The notes under the pieces are model-generated. The model ran no database searches. It saw only the letters and a list, made by a program, of their open reading frames with translations, and was not told where the DNA came from. A program made the translations under genes and the position numbers. Of a DNA stretch of 64,000 nt, positions 12,301 to 25,600 are shown in pieces; the first letter of the stretch is position 1; each line of letters opens with the position of its first letter. The stretch covers positions 13,392,001 to 13,456,000 of the forward strand of contig CP075493.1 in assembly GCA_021613535.1 (NCBI GenBank), read 5' to 3'. This stretch comes from Adineta vaga. Lineage: Eukaryota; Rotifera.

Positions 12301-14050
12301 CAGTGTGTATAGGTATTATTACATTGCCAATAATCGCATTCCGTTTCATCGGTTTCATATCGATTATCAATGAGAACAGGTTTTAATTGTGTATAGCCAT
12401 CACATATAAAGTGATATGGGATCAAATCTTTTCGTTGATCTAATTCTTTCATTTTATCTTCACATGAAACTATATTAGCTGAACTGCAATCACAATTATC
12501 ATCATCGACTAAATAAATTGAAATACATTTTCTAGTTAATGTACATTTAAATTGACCTTTTATACACTTATCATTAATCAATGGGCATTGTTCATCATCA
12601 TGATAATCACAATCATTGATACCATCACACAATTGATCAGAAAAAATACATTTCGATGAATGAAGACATTGATACATTTTCGAATGATAACAAATTGTTG
12701 AATTGTTGTAAGGAATTGTATTGCATTGGTACAGTTGTTTATATATTTCTGAAATGTAATATTCAATAGTCGATTTATTGCTTTCTTTATCGAATGATAA
12801 AGGAAAATCTTCAGGTTTTTGACACGTAAGATTATGGAATGAAATTACTGTGCGATTAAATAAAAACTTATGACAATATCGATGATCGTAACAGATATAA
12901 TGAGGTGTAAACATATGATTGGAATTGAAAATAATTTCTTTCACATAGAGAAAATAAACATGACCAAATGCAATGGGTGTTGATGGTATAAAGAATTTGT
13001 CTGGACATGTCATGTTTATCATACCAATAAAATGACCATGTTCACAATTGGGATCCAATTTTTTCATTATATTATAATGACATTTAAATGCAAACCAACA
13101 CTCATCAGATATTAAACGTGGTGTTTGAATAAAGAGATCTGTTTTTAATAATTCCATATGTATCAATACGGATGAAGATAATCCAGAACCAACTGTACGC
13201 ATATCTTTATATCGAATAAGTTGTAAGTCTTCATTAAGAAATGTTGGTTCATAACTCTCAAAAGAGTTCTGAATTAACCTGTCATGACAAGATTGATCTG
13301 ATTCGTCAAGACATTCAACAGTTAAAGGATGATCTTGAAAAAATTCTTTAGAAATGCATTGACCATTTCTGCATTGATATTCATTTTCATTACATTCATG
13401 AAATTTAAGTTGCCAACAATATTCTTCATCAATTCCACTATTTAAACAATCAAGATTACTATCACATATTTCATACCAACTAAGACATATCGATGTTGAA
13501 CTACGATCACATTCTAAATGTATATAACATGTTCGATTTGGTGGTTTATATTCCGTACAATAAAATTCATGAACTAAAGCAGACAAAGATGAATGATAAG
13601 ATTGATAAGTATCTAAGGAATATTGACATTGTGGACCAAATTTTGGTAGTGTGCAATTATAAAACATTGACGATGGTTCGTCTAGTTCATAGAATTTATA
13701 GATCGTTGATTGCAATATGTTTGATAATCTTCGATCAATTTCATGGGCGCTGACCAAAAATATAATTGTTCACTAGTAATATCTTGTTGATAGAGTTCAG
13801 CAAAGGTGAATTTTTGATCAAAGTTATTCTCGACAATATTCCATTTTGATGACCATTCAGTTAGACAATATGAAATTGTTTGATAGGAGGAAATAGCCAT
13901 TTCGTTAATGGCTGATACATACAGACAATCGTGTTGTAATGTCGAATAGATTTCATTTTCATTTGTCCAATTGGTATGATAAAGATTAATATGATGTATT
14001 GCTAGAATTGCATGGAATTGAATTATATTGAAGAGATAATTTGTTACCAT
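9309..14050 (-). CDS. LDLR-A/EGF/7TM receptor A, one frame break
   Basis: Large minus-strand receptor starting at the ATG at 14048-14050 with a signal-like N-terminus. The ectodomain carries LDL-receptor class A type Cys/Asp/Glu repeats (SDQSC, DCDYHDDEQC, NGEDEQLC) and then EGF-like repeats (CLCPPSYYGEAC, GWYGKFC, GFSGENC, CFHGTLC). A conserved GLSLDGILGYHI precedes seven TM helices (about 10,250-9,330). TM3 ends in AERAL in place of DRY, and TM6 has LALPRLI. No GPS cleavage motif is seen. The frame breaks once, between about 13,690 and 13,735. One extra base would make the whole 1580 residues, close to the 1592 of intact paralogue B. Ligand and G-protein coupling are unknown. It is either a recent pseudogene or a sequence error. 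Confidence 0.75.
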
Positions 14051-14059
14051 TTTGCAAAT

Positions 14060-14950
14060 GAGTTAACTTATTCTGTTCATAAACAGCAACATTTGTCGTT
14101 CATTTTGAGATTAGAATTATTGTTACTGATATATATTTTTGCATTAACATCTGGTTTTTATTAGATGTTCTTTGTTATTTTAACGATTAATCCTACAGAA
14201 AAAGAAAAGAAAAATCAGAACAAAATTGAATACTTTTTAAAAACCGATTTCAATTAACTTTTTTGTTAGTATATAAAATTCGTGGATGATCAACCAATTC
14301 GTACTTTTCCTTTATAATAACTATTTGCAGCTCATTAAAAATCGCCATTTTGTTCACCTACGTTATCACATCTGTGTATAATAATCGTTTCCTTTTTTAT
14401 GACAAACTCCGATATAAAAATGAGAGTGTAGATAAACGTGTGTATATTTGGACCTGAACCGGCGTTACTGATGTTATTGAATTTCTATTGGAAGAATGAA
14501 TTTTGGGAGCTGCTTGCGCAGTTTTTGACACGTTGAAATAAGAAGTATTCTCTGATATTCATTGTTGTTCTGCTTTCGTTAAAGAAAAGCATTGCTTGTC
14601 TAACAGTTTTGAAACTTAAAATACGTAGTGAATAAAGTATCGATTGTTGCTTTAAGAGTGGTAATTTTCACAGTTTTGTGATTACTTTATTTTGAGAATT
14701 GAATAGAAATTGTGCATTAACAGAATTCATATTTATTTTGTCGAACTAGACAAATTGTTTTACATATCTCGAAAGTTTTTCACAACGAACATTCATTTAA
14801 GAGCATATTCTGTTACGAAAAAGTACAGAAATAAGATGAACAGGATGACGCAAATGTCAATATAAATGAGCTGAGAAAAGTGAGTGAACATTGTATTTAT
14901 TTTGTAGTTCATATAATCTTATATATTATTATTTATCTTCAAAATTGCTG
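14060..14950. other. Intergenic, no gene seen
   Basis: AT-rich, without a convincing open frame on either strand. It should contain the promoter of receptor A at its left end. Confidence 0.5.
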
Positions 14951-14983
14951 CCCAAAATGGAGTATGAACAACAGACAGAACAC

Positions 14984-15259
14984 TAGTTTTATTTGTCTAC
15001 GAGATTGATCAGTTATCTCAATTATTATGATAAAATAAAGAATTTCTTTAAAGACTTGGATGCAAACAGTGATCATAGAATAAGTTTTGATGAATTTCAA
15101 AAAGGTTATGATTTACTGAATTTGAATACTTCGAATCTTAGCCAACTTCGCCGAGAATTCGATTCCATTGATACTAATCATAGAGGTTATATTGTATTTG
15201 ATGAAATAGGATTTTTTTTTGAAAGATTACGTTTCTACTCAGGAATTGCATTCAAATAG
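14984..15259 (+). CDS. EF-hand pair, probable last exon or fragment
   Basis: Two canonical EF-hand loops in tandem: DANSDHRISFDE and DTNHRGYIVFDE, with Ca-ligating residues at positions 1, 3, 5, 7, 9 and 12 largely kept, and hydrophobic helices around them. The frame has no good ATG. A possible acceptor (CACTAG) lies just before the open stretch, and an ATG at 14957 gives only nine codons. This may be the last exon of a small calmodulin-like protein or a solo fragment. AATAAA-like motifs lie near 15,395. Confidence 0.45.
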
Positions 15260-15459
15260 AGTAACATATGAAAATTGAATTCTGCTCTTTCGTTCTTTGA
15301 AATCATACTATGAAAAAACGAATACCGTTTGTTTGATTATTGGCATAAAATATTGTTATTTAGACATCTATATTGCTAATCAGAGCTATACAATAATAAT
15401 AAAATCTAATAGGATTTTTAATATCCGTTGTTTATTTTAATGTTATCTTTTACTAGTTC

Positions 15460-16080
15460 ATTCCGTGCCTTATAAATCTCGATGGACACAGAACGGTACT
15501 AGAGTTGCTGGAAGTCATAGCGCCAATCGTTATGAATCTCAACTCAGGTATCCTGTTGAACTCTGTATAATAGTCTCATTATATCCGATCGAGATAATCA
15601 ACGAGTTGTACAATGGTCTCTTCAGAATAGCAACGCAAGCTAAAGAGTTCTTGTTAAAGGTTTCCATTGTTTTGGATTGACGATGGATGATCGGAGACGT
15701 CTTTACATCACTGATGTAGACAACCATGTAGTGAAACGATATAAACTGGAAGCAGAAGGAGCAGGTGGTAATGAACAAGGCAAACACTTCTCGCAATTTA
15801 ACAAACCTGAATTCATCTTCGTTAATGCTGAATATTCTGTCTACGTAGTGGAAGGTGGAAATCATCGAGTGACACGTTGCTTAAAAGGAGCACAACAGTG
15901 AGAACTTGTTATTGGTGGAATTGGAACAGAGCATGGAACTCATCAACTAAACGATCCAAATGGTTTATTATTCGATAAGCTAGGTAATATGTATGTTGCT
16001 GATTATATCAATAATCGAATACAATGTTTTTCTTTTTCATTATTATTTAATATATGTATAATTCTAGAAAATAAAATCTG
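15460..16080 (+). pseudogene. NHL-repeat protein pseudogene
   Basis: Several NHL (beta-propeller) repeats can be followed through at least two frames: a QNGTRVAG block, a SDRDNQRVVQW block, HCFGLTMDD...LYITDVDNHVVKRY, VYVVEGGNHRV and MYVADYINNRIQCF. The best frame is cut by a TAA near 15,650 and a TGA at 15,899-15,901; the second stop sits where repeats of this type normally have Gly. The 5' part lies in another frame. Several independent lesions make this real decay of a secreted NHL protein of the kind found in many copies in rotifers. Confidence 0.7.
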
Positions 16081-16560
16081 TTTCACTGTTTGATTAAAAC
16101 TCATATTTTAAAAAACACGAATCAAATCATATGAACATGTTGTAAGTTCTCAGATACAACGAAGTCATTTAAAATATGATTATTCTAACCAACAGCTATG
16201 AAGAGAAAGAGAGAATGCTTTGACTATATTGATAAGATTATATTCATATAAAACCAAAATAATGCCTTCGATGATCGCGTGTATATAACGATGTGTATTA
16301 AATTTCATCCTTGAAAAGTAATTGTGACAATGAAGTAATAAACACCTTTCGTACTTTTTTTTGTGCTCGTGTAATCGTTACGATATATAGAATATCAGTA
16401 CAATAACCAGTGACAAAGAAAATGGACTTTGAGAAAGAAAAATCTATTAAAAATTAATATTCTCTTTTAAAATGTACTTGAAATCGATTGAAGATTTGTA
16501 TATATGTACGTATTTTCATATATGCAATTCACTCTTCTGTCCCTTATCATTTTTCACTGG
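16081..16560. other. Intergenic, no gene seen
   Basis: AT-rich spacer between the NHL pseudogene and the secreted Cys-rich gene; nothing recognisable. Confidence 0.5.
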
Positions 16561-16568
16561 ACGCAAAT

Positions 16569-17071
16569 ATGGTTCTCTTTCATCCACTCGTTCTTATACT
16601 AGCATGCTTTGTAAATCTTACATGGTCCTTATCAAGTAATGAGTTAGCAATTCTTGAATCAGCTATCGGCGAAAACAGTTGTGAATTCTACAATATACTG
16701 GAAAGGAGATACCGTGTGGCAAGGATGGATATGTAGATGATTTTGCCTATAAATATTGTGAAGCATATCTAGCTGCACGGAATGAATTTAATGATATCAA
16801 ATGGCAAAATGGTGTCCGTGTATGTCTTCAGCGTACGATGTTACTCAAACTTCAAACCTCTTCTCAACGTTCATGTTCACAAATTAGTGATTGGGGTTTT
16901 AATTCACATTTTGATTGCTACATGCGTCCTGTTCCGGACGTACCTGAAATCAATTTTTGTCATCTTAAATCTAAAGATATCATCAAAATCGGATGGATTG
17001 CTAAGGGTAAAGTGTTCAAAGGAGAAGTGATGAATCAATTTACAAAACTAATTAAAAAATGTATCAAATAA
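16569..17071 (+). CDS. Secreted Cys-rich protein, one frame break
   Basis: The ATG at 16569 starts a clear signal peptide (VLFHPLVLILACFVNLTWS), then SCEFYN. At about 16,702 the frame shifts and continues as IPCGKDGYVDDFAYKYCEAY, WQNGVRVCLQ, CSQISDWGFNSHFDCY and a Lys-rich C-terminus. The two halves belong together: one extra base in the A run at about 16,703 would give 167 residues plus stop. Conserved Cys spacing suggests a disulphide-bonded secreted protein. I recognise the layout as a repeated rotifer type but cannot name a family. AATAAA motifs follow near 17,150. Confidence 0.5.
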
Positions 17072-17460
17072 GATTTATAAAATCTCAAACAACGTTTTTT
17101 TTAAAACTATATCCATCATAGATCTGTTGTAATACATAGCTGAATCAAAATAAATAAAAAACTGTTGAGGAACACTTGATAATAACTGAACATAATGTTT
17201 CAAATTTCATTTGAGCATTCTAAAGTCTTGAAAATATTGCGTATAATCGCTCAGACATTTACAACAAGCATCAGATTAATAATCCTATTCTCTTTTTTCT
17301 TGACAAACCTTCTAAACCACTATTCCATCTACTCTATATGGAATGATATGATCAACTATGTACTTATTCCTGTCGTTCTCGTCATCATATATGCTATTAT
17401 TCTGCAAAGAAATTCAGAGTTCTGTATTTATTACATTCATTCTTTTATGAAATGTCAACT

Positions 17461-17665
17461 TTAACGACGACCTTGTTCTTGAGCTATTTCGTCGACTGGT
17501 GCAGTTGTTTTCGGAAAACATGGAAAACACGAGCAAACATTTCCCCAACAATAGCCGGTGCTACATGGACAACCAAATTACAGTCTTTATCTATGCAATT
17601 CAATGTTAAATCCTTTTTCATACGTAGAAAACTCGATGCATCACTGAAAATTAGTATAGAATGTA
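17461..17665 (-). CDS. Cys-rich C-terminal exon, possible gene fragment
   Basis: On the minus strand, after a good acceptor (TTTTCAG) at about 17,645, an open stretch reads NCIDKDCN. With a shift equal to one missing base in a T run near 17,576 it continues as GCPCSTGYCWGNVCSCFPCF and a polar tail ending in EQGRR. Cys spacing and composition look like a small secreted protein. No first exon with a start was found. Both the gene and the shift are tentative. Confidence 0.3.
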
Positions 17666-17964
17666 AGTTAACTTATGAATCGTATAATCAGAGTTTACCT
17701 TCGTTGTTGAAGAAAATTATACTTTTAAGTTATTCCGTCGTTTATTAGTGATCAGTCAAATGCTATGATTATATTCATAGAAAAAGAAGTGAATTGGATT
17801 CAAAATGAAGTACTTTATTTGCATATAAATTCATGATAAAGTTTCTATTTATCGTCAGAAGTATGTGGATATATGCGATTCATTCATCTCTCCAAAACCC
17901 TCTAGTTATTTTCTTTTGCATTTATTAAACATGCATGACATTAAAGAAAACACTTAAAAGTACT

Positions 17965-18912
17965 TCAATGATTTTCTGTTTTGAGAATAATTTTCCATAT
18001 TAATTGTTTGAATTCCATTCGAAATGAAGGTGATACAGATATATAAATCCAAAATGGTAATCCATTATTTAAATACAAAAAGAATGAGCGTGTCAAATAA
18101 AACACAAATGATTCAATACGTTGATGTTCAAAACTTTTCATTGGACTTGAATCTGAAACACTCTTATATATCAATGATATTGTATTTGGTAAAGTTGTAC
18201 ATGTATAAATAAGTAGTTCAATACATAATAATCTTATCATATCACGATCTCGTTTACGAAGAATATGTACCGATGGATTTTGATGATCCATTGGTTGAAC
18301 ACGTAAACGTCTATGTTGTAATTCTATCCAGATTAATAATCCAAAAGTACTTGAACTAACTAATGGAAAAATACCAAGAGTAATTAGAATATAAACAGTA
18401 TAGATGATTCCATTGATGCCTTTTGTTGCATCACATGTTTCATCATTAACTGAATATAACATTGTTGGAAAAATCGCTAGGAAAAGCCACAATAAGATAA
18501 CAATTGGAATAATTCGAATACTTATTTGATAAAGATTTAATTGAAAAAGAAGTCGTTTATTCTTACAAACAAAATAATGATCAATACAAGCCAAGACGAA
18601 AAATGTTCGCATCATTTGACTAAATGCATGACGAAAATAATACTGAAATCGGCAGAAAAACAATGAAGAAGTAAGTAGATTAGGATGATATGATGAATAA
18701 ATAATGGGTATAATAGCATCATTTAAACCGATTAAACCACAAAATGACATTGATAAAATATAAAGTGAACAAGAATTTTGACGATGTTTACGTTGAATAA
18801 AAAAGAAGATATTAAAAATCAATCCAATATTACCAAGAACAACATATGTTGTCATGCCATATTGTGTTAAGCATTGTTGGATAAAATTCAATTGTGTAAT
18901 CAGAGATGACAT
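17965..18912 (-). CDS. Orphan rhodopsin-like 7TM receptor
   Basis: Single exon, 315 residues, seven hydrophobic helices in a class A-like arrangement. TM2 starts at NSCSLYILSMSFCGL. TM3 has a conserved Cys (FFCRFQYYF) and ends in CIDHYF, a DRY variant. TM5 contains ILITLGIFPL, a basic third loop contains KRDRDMIRLLCIELL leading into TM6, and TM7 has LPFWIYISVSPSFR. There is no signal peptide or long ectodomain. Small intronless orphan receptors of this kind are numerous in rotifers. Ligand unknown. Confidence 0.85.
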   Translation of the reverse strand: MSSLITQLNFIQQCLTQYGMTTYVVLGNIGLIFNIFFFIQRKHRQNSCSLYILSMSFCGLIGLNDAIIPIIYSSYHPNLLTSSLFFCRFQYYFRHAFSQMMRTFFVLACIDHYFVCKNKRLLFQLNLYQISIRIIPIVILLWLFLAIFPTMLYSVNDETCDATKGINGIIYTVYILITLGIFPLVSSSTFGLLIWIELQHRRLRVQPMDHQNPSVHILRKRDRDMIRLLCIELLIYTCTTLPNTISLIYKSVSDSSPMKSFEHQRIESFVFYLTRSFFLYLNNGLPFWIYISVSPSFRMEFKQLIWKIILKTENH

Positions 18913-19440
18913 GCTGCTCTTTTTCTTTGAAATCAGCTAATAATGTTGTAGAAACAAGGGTTGAAAATGAAAGGATATGTCAAACAGATCGAAAACTCAT
19001 TTTAATCTTTTTTTTTGGAAAACGACATATTGGAAATATGCTTAAGTATCTCATTTTGATATTAGGAACATTCACCTGTGTCTATTTCTAGTTAATTCTT
19101 CAGAATAGTAAAAATTATAGTTTGATACTTATTATTTAACTGCCTTTATCATGACATTTTACAATTAGCCTAGCATTATTCCAACACGTACTGTATAAAA
19201 CACGTTTTTTTTTGTAGAACTGAAATCTTTGGTTAAAACAAGGTGTTTTTATTCATCACAACAACTTCGATGCTAATGAGAGGCATCCCAAACAGAAATT
19301 TAAAAAAAACGAGAAAAATGTTCTCCACATTAGAAGTCAAATTTACACCTGTTTGAAACATCATGATAATTAGAGTATGATTAGAAAAATGTAGAATACA
19401 TTATGTCTAAACGACCCAATTTCTAAAAGAACTTTAGATC
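18913..19440. other. Intergenic, no gene seen
   Basis: AT-rich spacer without coding signal, ending in a G/C-rich hairpin at 19,441. Confidence 0.5.
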
Positions 19441-19503
19441 ATCTTGATGGGTGTGGGCATGGGTGAGTGTTATCTTATCACTCACGCCCATCCCACGCCC
19501 TCT
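19441..19503. repeat. Hairpin repeat, ATCTTGA/GGGTGTGGG type
   Basis: An imperfect stem is formed by GGGTGTGGGCATGGGTGAGTG and a matching C-rich arm (about 19,480-19,501) around a short AT loop. The left end, ATCTTGATGGGTGTGGG, matches in inverted orientation ACACCCTCAAGAT at 19,671-19,683, so the pair may bound a small element of about 240 bp. Related hairpins occur at 54.3, 56.5 and 62.4 kb. Confidence 0.5.
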
Positions 19504-19676
19504 ACTAACTTATTTTCTCGAAAACCATATGTGAAACAGGGTTTAATGACATTTCGATTTGTCGAAAAAAAAACTTTCTGCTTATTTCATTCAGACAAAA
19601 AAAAGAAGCATATATTTCCATAGAGTTTGTGTGGATAAAAATTGAATAAATTATCAATATAACCACATCTACACCC

Positions 19677-22600
19677 TCAAGATGATTCATCTTTATAAAA
19701 AAGAATATCAATCGTATCATTAATCTGATTTAAAGTGACTATATCTTTGTAACTGTCGTTATTAAAATCACCGATAGCACCAAAATAATAATCATGTATA
19801 TTTTGAACATCACTTAGAAAAATTTTTCTTCTTTTAAAATTTCCATGACCATTTCCGAATAATATATTTACTGTATCCATATTTCTATCATGTGCTATGA
19901 AGTCCATATTACCATCTTTATTGATATCATTTACGATAATACGGGAACGTGTACTAGTCTCGAAAAGAAGATTACGTATAACAGTACCCACACCGATAGA
20001 AAATTCTGTTTTTGTATTCGTTGTTTCATTATCGAATGCAAATATCACAGTAACAAATCTTTTGTCTTTATAACAGACGATTAAGTCTGATCGAGTATCA
20101 TTATTGAAATAACCTAAATGAATTGATGATGGAGTGTGACTTGCATGTACAATATATAATATCTTTTTGCCGTTGAATGTTCCATCACCATTCCCAAAAC
20201 ATATAAATATAATATACTTGTGTAAATCAATAGCGAGGATATCTAAGTAGTTATCTTTGTCGAAATCAGTAATAATGACGGACTCGAATGTTAATGTATC
20301 GCCAGATAAAATACTTTTTTGTGATAGAATGAAACTTCCATTGCCATATCCAAATAATAGAATAATATTTGTTTGAGAAAGTGAAAAAGCAAGGATATCT
20401 AAGTGATTATCACGATTAAAATCACCAATGTTCATATCATCTAATCGATCAAATTTTTCTGTTAAAATCTGAATTGGTGATTCAAATGTTTTGTTACTAT
20501 TTCCAAGCCAAACATCTATTCCAAAATAATCGTTGGCAAAAGCAACATCAAGGTATTGATCATTGTTGAAATTACCAATGGCAATTGCAAACGTTTCAGA
20601 TTTACCTTCGAATACGTTCTGTGCTGAAAAAGTACCATCACCATTGGAAAAAAGTAATAGATCAGCATCAGGCAGAGCAGAACGAATAAGAATATCATAA
20701 TGATGGTCGCTATTAAAATCTGCAACAATAAATACTGGTAATCGAATGATACGATGGTCATATTGTATATTGATTTGACTTGAAATTTTAATTGACAAGT
20801 TGCAGCTAATCGAACGAAGGAACAATAAAAGAAAATAGATTTATCTTTACTAACTTGTGGTAGAGTTTGTTATCGCTGTGTTGTTTATTGTAGTCGTTGT
20901 TAAATTTGTCGAGATAGCTAAATAAAAGAAAATAAATCTATTCGATATTCTATAGAATTCTGTTATATAATCTATGATAATCATTTTTTTTAGAAAGATT
21001 TTACTTTTAGTGGTAATTGTTGTAAGTTGATTGCGTTGATGTCGAATAAAAAGAACGGAAAATATCACAAGACTTGTTATGACTATAACCGCTATAATGA
21101 TCCATAGTAAAATTATTTTACAACTATATGGATTTGTCGAAGAAACATTTATTCTGCAGCACTCGAAGAAAATAATTGATAATAGAATAGATAAGAAAAA
21201 ATTAAATTTACCTCGATATCTTAGTTTTAGGGATTGATTCTAAAGTAGTGATCGGTTGAACAATAGTTTTTCGTTTCTTTCGATGTTGATAAATGTTCAT
21301 TATGATACGAATGAGTTCAGGAGTGATCCATTTGAGAACAATTGTTAGACCACCTTGAAGACCAGTTAGAAGTGTTAATGTATAGAATGAAACGATTTTT
21401 TGTGAATATGTGTAAGAGCAGAATGAAGGTTCACATTGTTGATAATAGGATGAATAATCAGTTGTTTTATTCCAATCATCGACGAAGAATTTTTGGACAA
21501 GTTCATCGACAGTCGTATTGATAGAGAATCGCTTCATATGTGTAGACGGAATAGGTAGATAGTTGAGACCATTGGTAGAACTAGTATATTCTTGGATGAG
21601 TTGAATGCATGATAAATCGTAAAAACATTCAAGTGTTGAAGCAAGAAATGATTCACTTGGTGTACAACCCATTTTCAAACCTTTGATTGAAATATTTTGA
21701 GAAGAATTCGTTTGAATAAACTTTGCTTGTGTTGTACAATTGTGATACTGTCCACAATCGCATTCATTGTCATAAATTATACCACGAGTCATTAAAAAAA
21801 TCATATAAGAGACATCGTAAAAATCAACATACTGAAAATTAGTTCCATACGCTGACGTAATACCATTTCCATGGTTTATATGTCGAATTAAGAATAGTAA
21901 CTGACTTATCGTATTTAGAGCATTTAACTTCCCTTGTTCGATAGATGAATCAAGTAACATATGAAAATCCGTTTCTGACAGAAGTTGAGGAGTGATAAGA
22001 AATGAATCAAGAAATTGTTTGATATAGGTGTTTACTGACTGTTGAGAAAGTTCACATAATCCTTGAAGAAATTGCAAATGAGCTGAAAGAAAACGACGAT
22101 AGTCTTTTACATCATAAATCGACAGATTATTAACAAGATTTTGGGTGAGCTTGATTCGCCATTCATCAGAAATAAATTGACTTTTACAAATCTATAGTTA
22201 AAAAAAATGAAATAGTAATTGCCATAATACTTTGATTGTACTCACTTGGTGAAATATTGGTTCAATTGTCGTATATTGTCTATATGTTGAAGCAATCGAT
22301 GAACAGGAACATCGTAGCTTTTCACCATATTTATGTTTTAGATGATTGTATGATTTGAATAATGGTTTATCAAATGTTTTTATCAGAGTACGAGGTTCAA
22401 TAGTACTGTGTATGATGAAACTAGCAAGTCCAATGATGAGTAAACTTACATAGAGACGAGTAGCCCATTGACCCCAACGCAGACCCATATTTCGATCAAT
22501 ATTGGTTCCAAAATCTCTGATGGAGAATATATTCAACTCGATAAGTGCGGTCCATAGGCATCGGAATGACATTTTTACTTTAGTTTTAATTCGGTCAGAA

Positions 22601-25600
22601 AATTTCGATGAGACTATATACAAGAAAAGAATTTTTTTACGTTATTGACTAAAGAATAGTCATAATCACCTGGTATATGTTGTTGTTGTTGTTTTTGCGC
22701 TTTATATCCTTTCAAAAAATAGATAAAATTCACTAGTTGAGGTGTGAGAAGACGTAGTAGAAGAGTAATTCCACTGATCATACATAACAATGTAGTCAAC
22801 ACTTCAGTCGTATTTTTCGTACGAATTGTAATAGAATAAGTGCAATGAGTTGGAGCGCATGTTTCATAATAAGTTTTGTAAGATACAGATGGATTCCATG
22901 TTTCAATCAACATTTGTTTAACAATGGATGAAATGGATGTATTAGGAGGAAATCGACTTGAACTTTCATTATAAATAAGTGGATGAATATCAATCCGTAA
23001 TGGATCTGGTGAATTCTGTTCGTATTTTTCTTCGATGTATTTCATTAGCATTGGAAAACAAGTAACGTTCGAATAGAAACATTCAAGTGTTGATAATAAC
23101 AAAGAATCAGTAACAAAACAACCCTTAATCATGCCAGGTATTGTATAAACAGCTTCATAATTGTGTTCATGCAAAGGCATATATTTGACATCATAAAGAA
23201 TTGATGATGTATGGCAATATTTGTTAGTAGCACAAGTACATTTCATAGCACTCGTATTAGCATCTAGTAATCCATTCAAAACGAATTCAATCTAAATATT
23301 TAGAAAAAAAAATACACAAAAATGTCAAATTACTATACAAAGTTCAATACGAAAACATTTACCTTATATGATAGTCTACTATGTGTTTCATCGGTTACAG
23401 CAGTTGCGATCAGATCTAGAGGAAATTCGCCCGAAGCATCTCCTATTTGTGAAAATGGTTGATCGATTTGAATAAGTAACCGAACGCTTTCGACAAGTTC
23501 AGAAAAGCTGACAACTGTCGAACAAAAAAACTCTTCGAGTGTTATATTTAGTTGTTTATTCAAGTCATTTTCAGTAATAGCATATGATGAAATGAATGAT
23601 TGCATCATCAAACGACTGATCGCATCAACGATTGTTTTATTTGCTAAGTGACACAGATCGGACAAAAGTTGAAATTGTGAACTAGCATAATTACGCCAAT
23701 CTGTAGAAACTTCTTGAACTATGGCAAATTTCAGAATTGAAATCCAAGTCTCGCTGATGAAATCACTTGAACATATTTGATGTAAAGTTGCAGATAACTC
23801 TATGCTAGTATGATAAGGTACTATTATTGTAGAACAAGGACATTTCAATGTATTCGAATACAACAATTTCAGATTCTTATATTCATCTAATGTTGGATTA
23901 TATACTGATTTTGTAATTGTTTGAGTATTCAATGATGTGAATAAAGTAATAATGAGAAACGAATCTAATAGTACAAAAATACAAGGTATATATTTATACA
24001 AATTTATTATCTTCATGTATGAGAATGTGAGAGGTGATGTGAACATACTTGCAAGTAAAAATAAGTAAACACGTGTAATTACAACTTGTTGTTTTCTATT
24101 CTTTTCTATTTGTTTATTGTTCTTCTCAAATAAATTTAATTGTCGTAACCATAGAAAAGAATTTCGTGTTTGTTTAAAGATGAACACTAAATAATTCAAA
24201 TATTAATTAAATAATCAATTCAGATTTTTGTTAATTTATGGAAAAAAAACTAAATACCAGAATTCATACGACTGTTTAGTGATCGATGCTTGAATTTAAA
24301 TACGATTTTAATCATGGAAGGTGCTAACAATCGACATACGATAATAAGACCACCATAGAGACTAATTAAAAGAGTAAGAGCATTGAGAAAATTGGTCTCC
24401 TGTATTGTAGTATAAATACAAAATTGTGGAGCACACGTTTCAAAATAAACAGAATAATTAATATTTGAGGACCATTGTTCAACAAAAAATTTAAGTAGAA
24501 GATTGTCGACAGATATGTTTAACTGTTTGTCCGATAGAACATGATTTGACATGTTTAAATTCATCTATAGAATAAAAAATATAGAAATGAAGCGAAAAAG
24601 AATGCCTTTTTCATACTTGTTCAAGTACTGGACATTGAGCGATCAATGAGTTAAGACAATCGATATCCCAAAAACAGTCGAGTGTGCTTACAAGAAGTGC
24701 TTCAAATGCGAGGCATCCTCGAACAAATCCCTTAATTGGTGCAGGCTAAATGAAAGAGTAGAAAAAGTAGTGATAATCTCTATACTATAAGTTCACAGCG
24801 GACATGTCAAGTATATACTTACTGGTGCGAAAGTGTTTAGATTAGGGAGATGCAGTGTAGGTGATATCAATCCATTGATATGAGCACAGTTGAACAAATC
24901 ATTTAAACCAATTAAGTTTTCATGTCCATAAATGATTGTCCACTTACCAGAAATGAAAATTTGGCCTTCTGGCTCGTTGGAGGGAGGAAAAATGATAGCC
25001 TGTAAATTTGTACGTAAAGCTGAAACAAAATGGTTCGAATGAGTTGTAATTCTAAGATAATTTATAAATGAAATGATTTGAGTCGTTGTACTATTCTTGA
25101 AGTGCTCAATAACGGAGTTTATTTCGGATTCCAATCGATTTTTTGAAAGAAGCTCGATACTAACAAGTTCTTTATTGTCAAGAATAATCTTGTTTCGAAA
25201 CATTGTATCCTTAGATAAAGTACATAATCTTGCCAAAAGTTTAAACTATTTTACAAAACAGAGAGAAAGAAAAATCTTTTAGATTTATTCAAAATAAAAC
25301 ATTTAGTTACCTGAGAATAGACTTCATTCATATTACTGCTATAATGATAAGCATTTGTCACACGGATGTAGAATGCTTGAATCCATTCCTCAGTTACGAA
25401 AATACTCGAACAAATAGAATGAAAAGTAATGATGTTTGAAATGAAAGTACCATAACGTATGGTGGTATTTGAACATGGACATGAAAGAGTATCACCATGA
25501 TTTCGTCGAACTTTCTCAATGTTTTCAGGTCTTACATTGTTAATAGTGATCGTATGAGGATTTGGTTGTAATAAAGCAATATAGAAAATAACGTAGAGAG

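Noticed and set aside
17195-17464. Hydrophobic open frame of 89 codons on the plus strand
   Set aside because: AT-rich composition alone gives hydrophobic translations here; no conserved motif or neighbour support.
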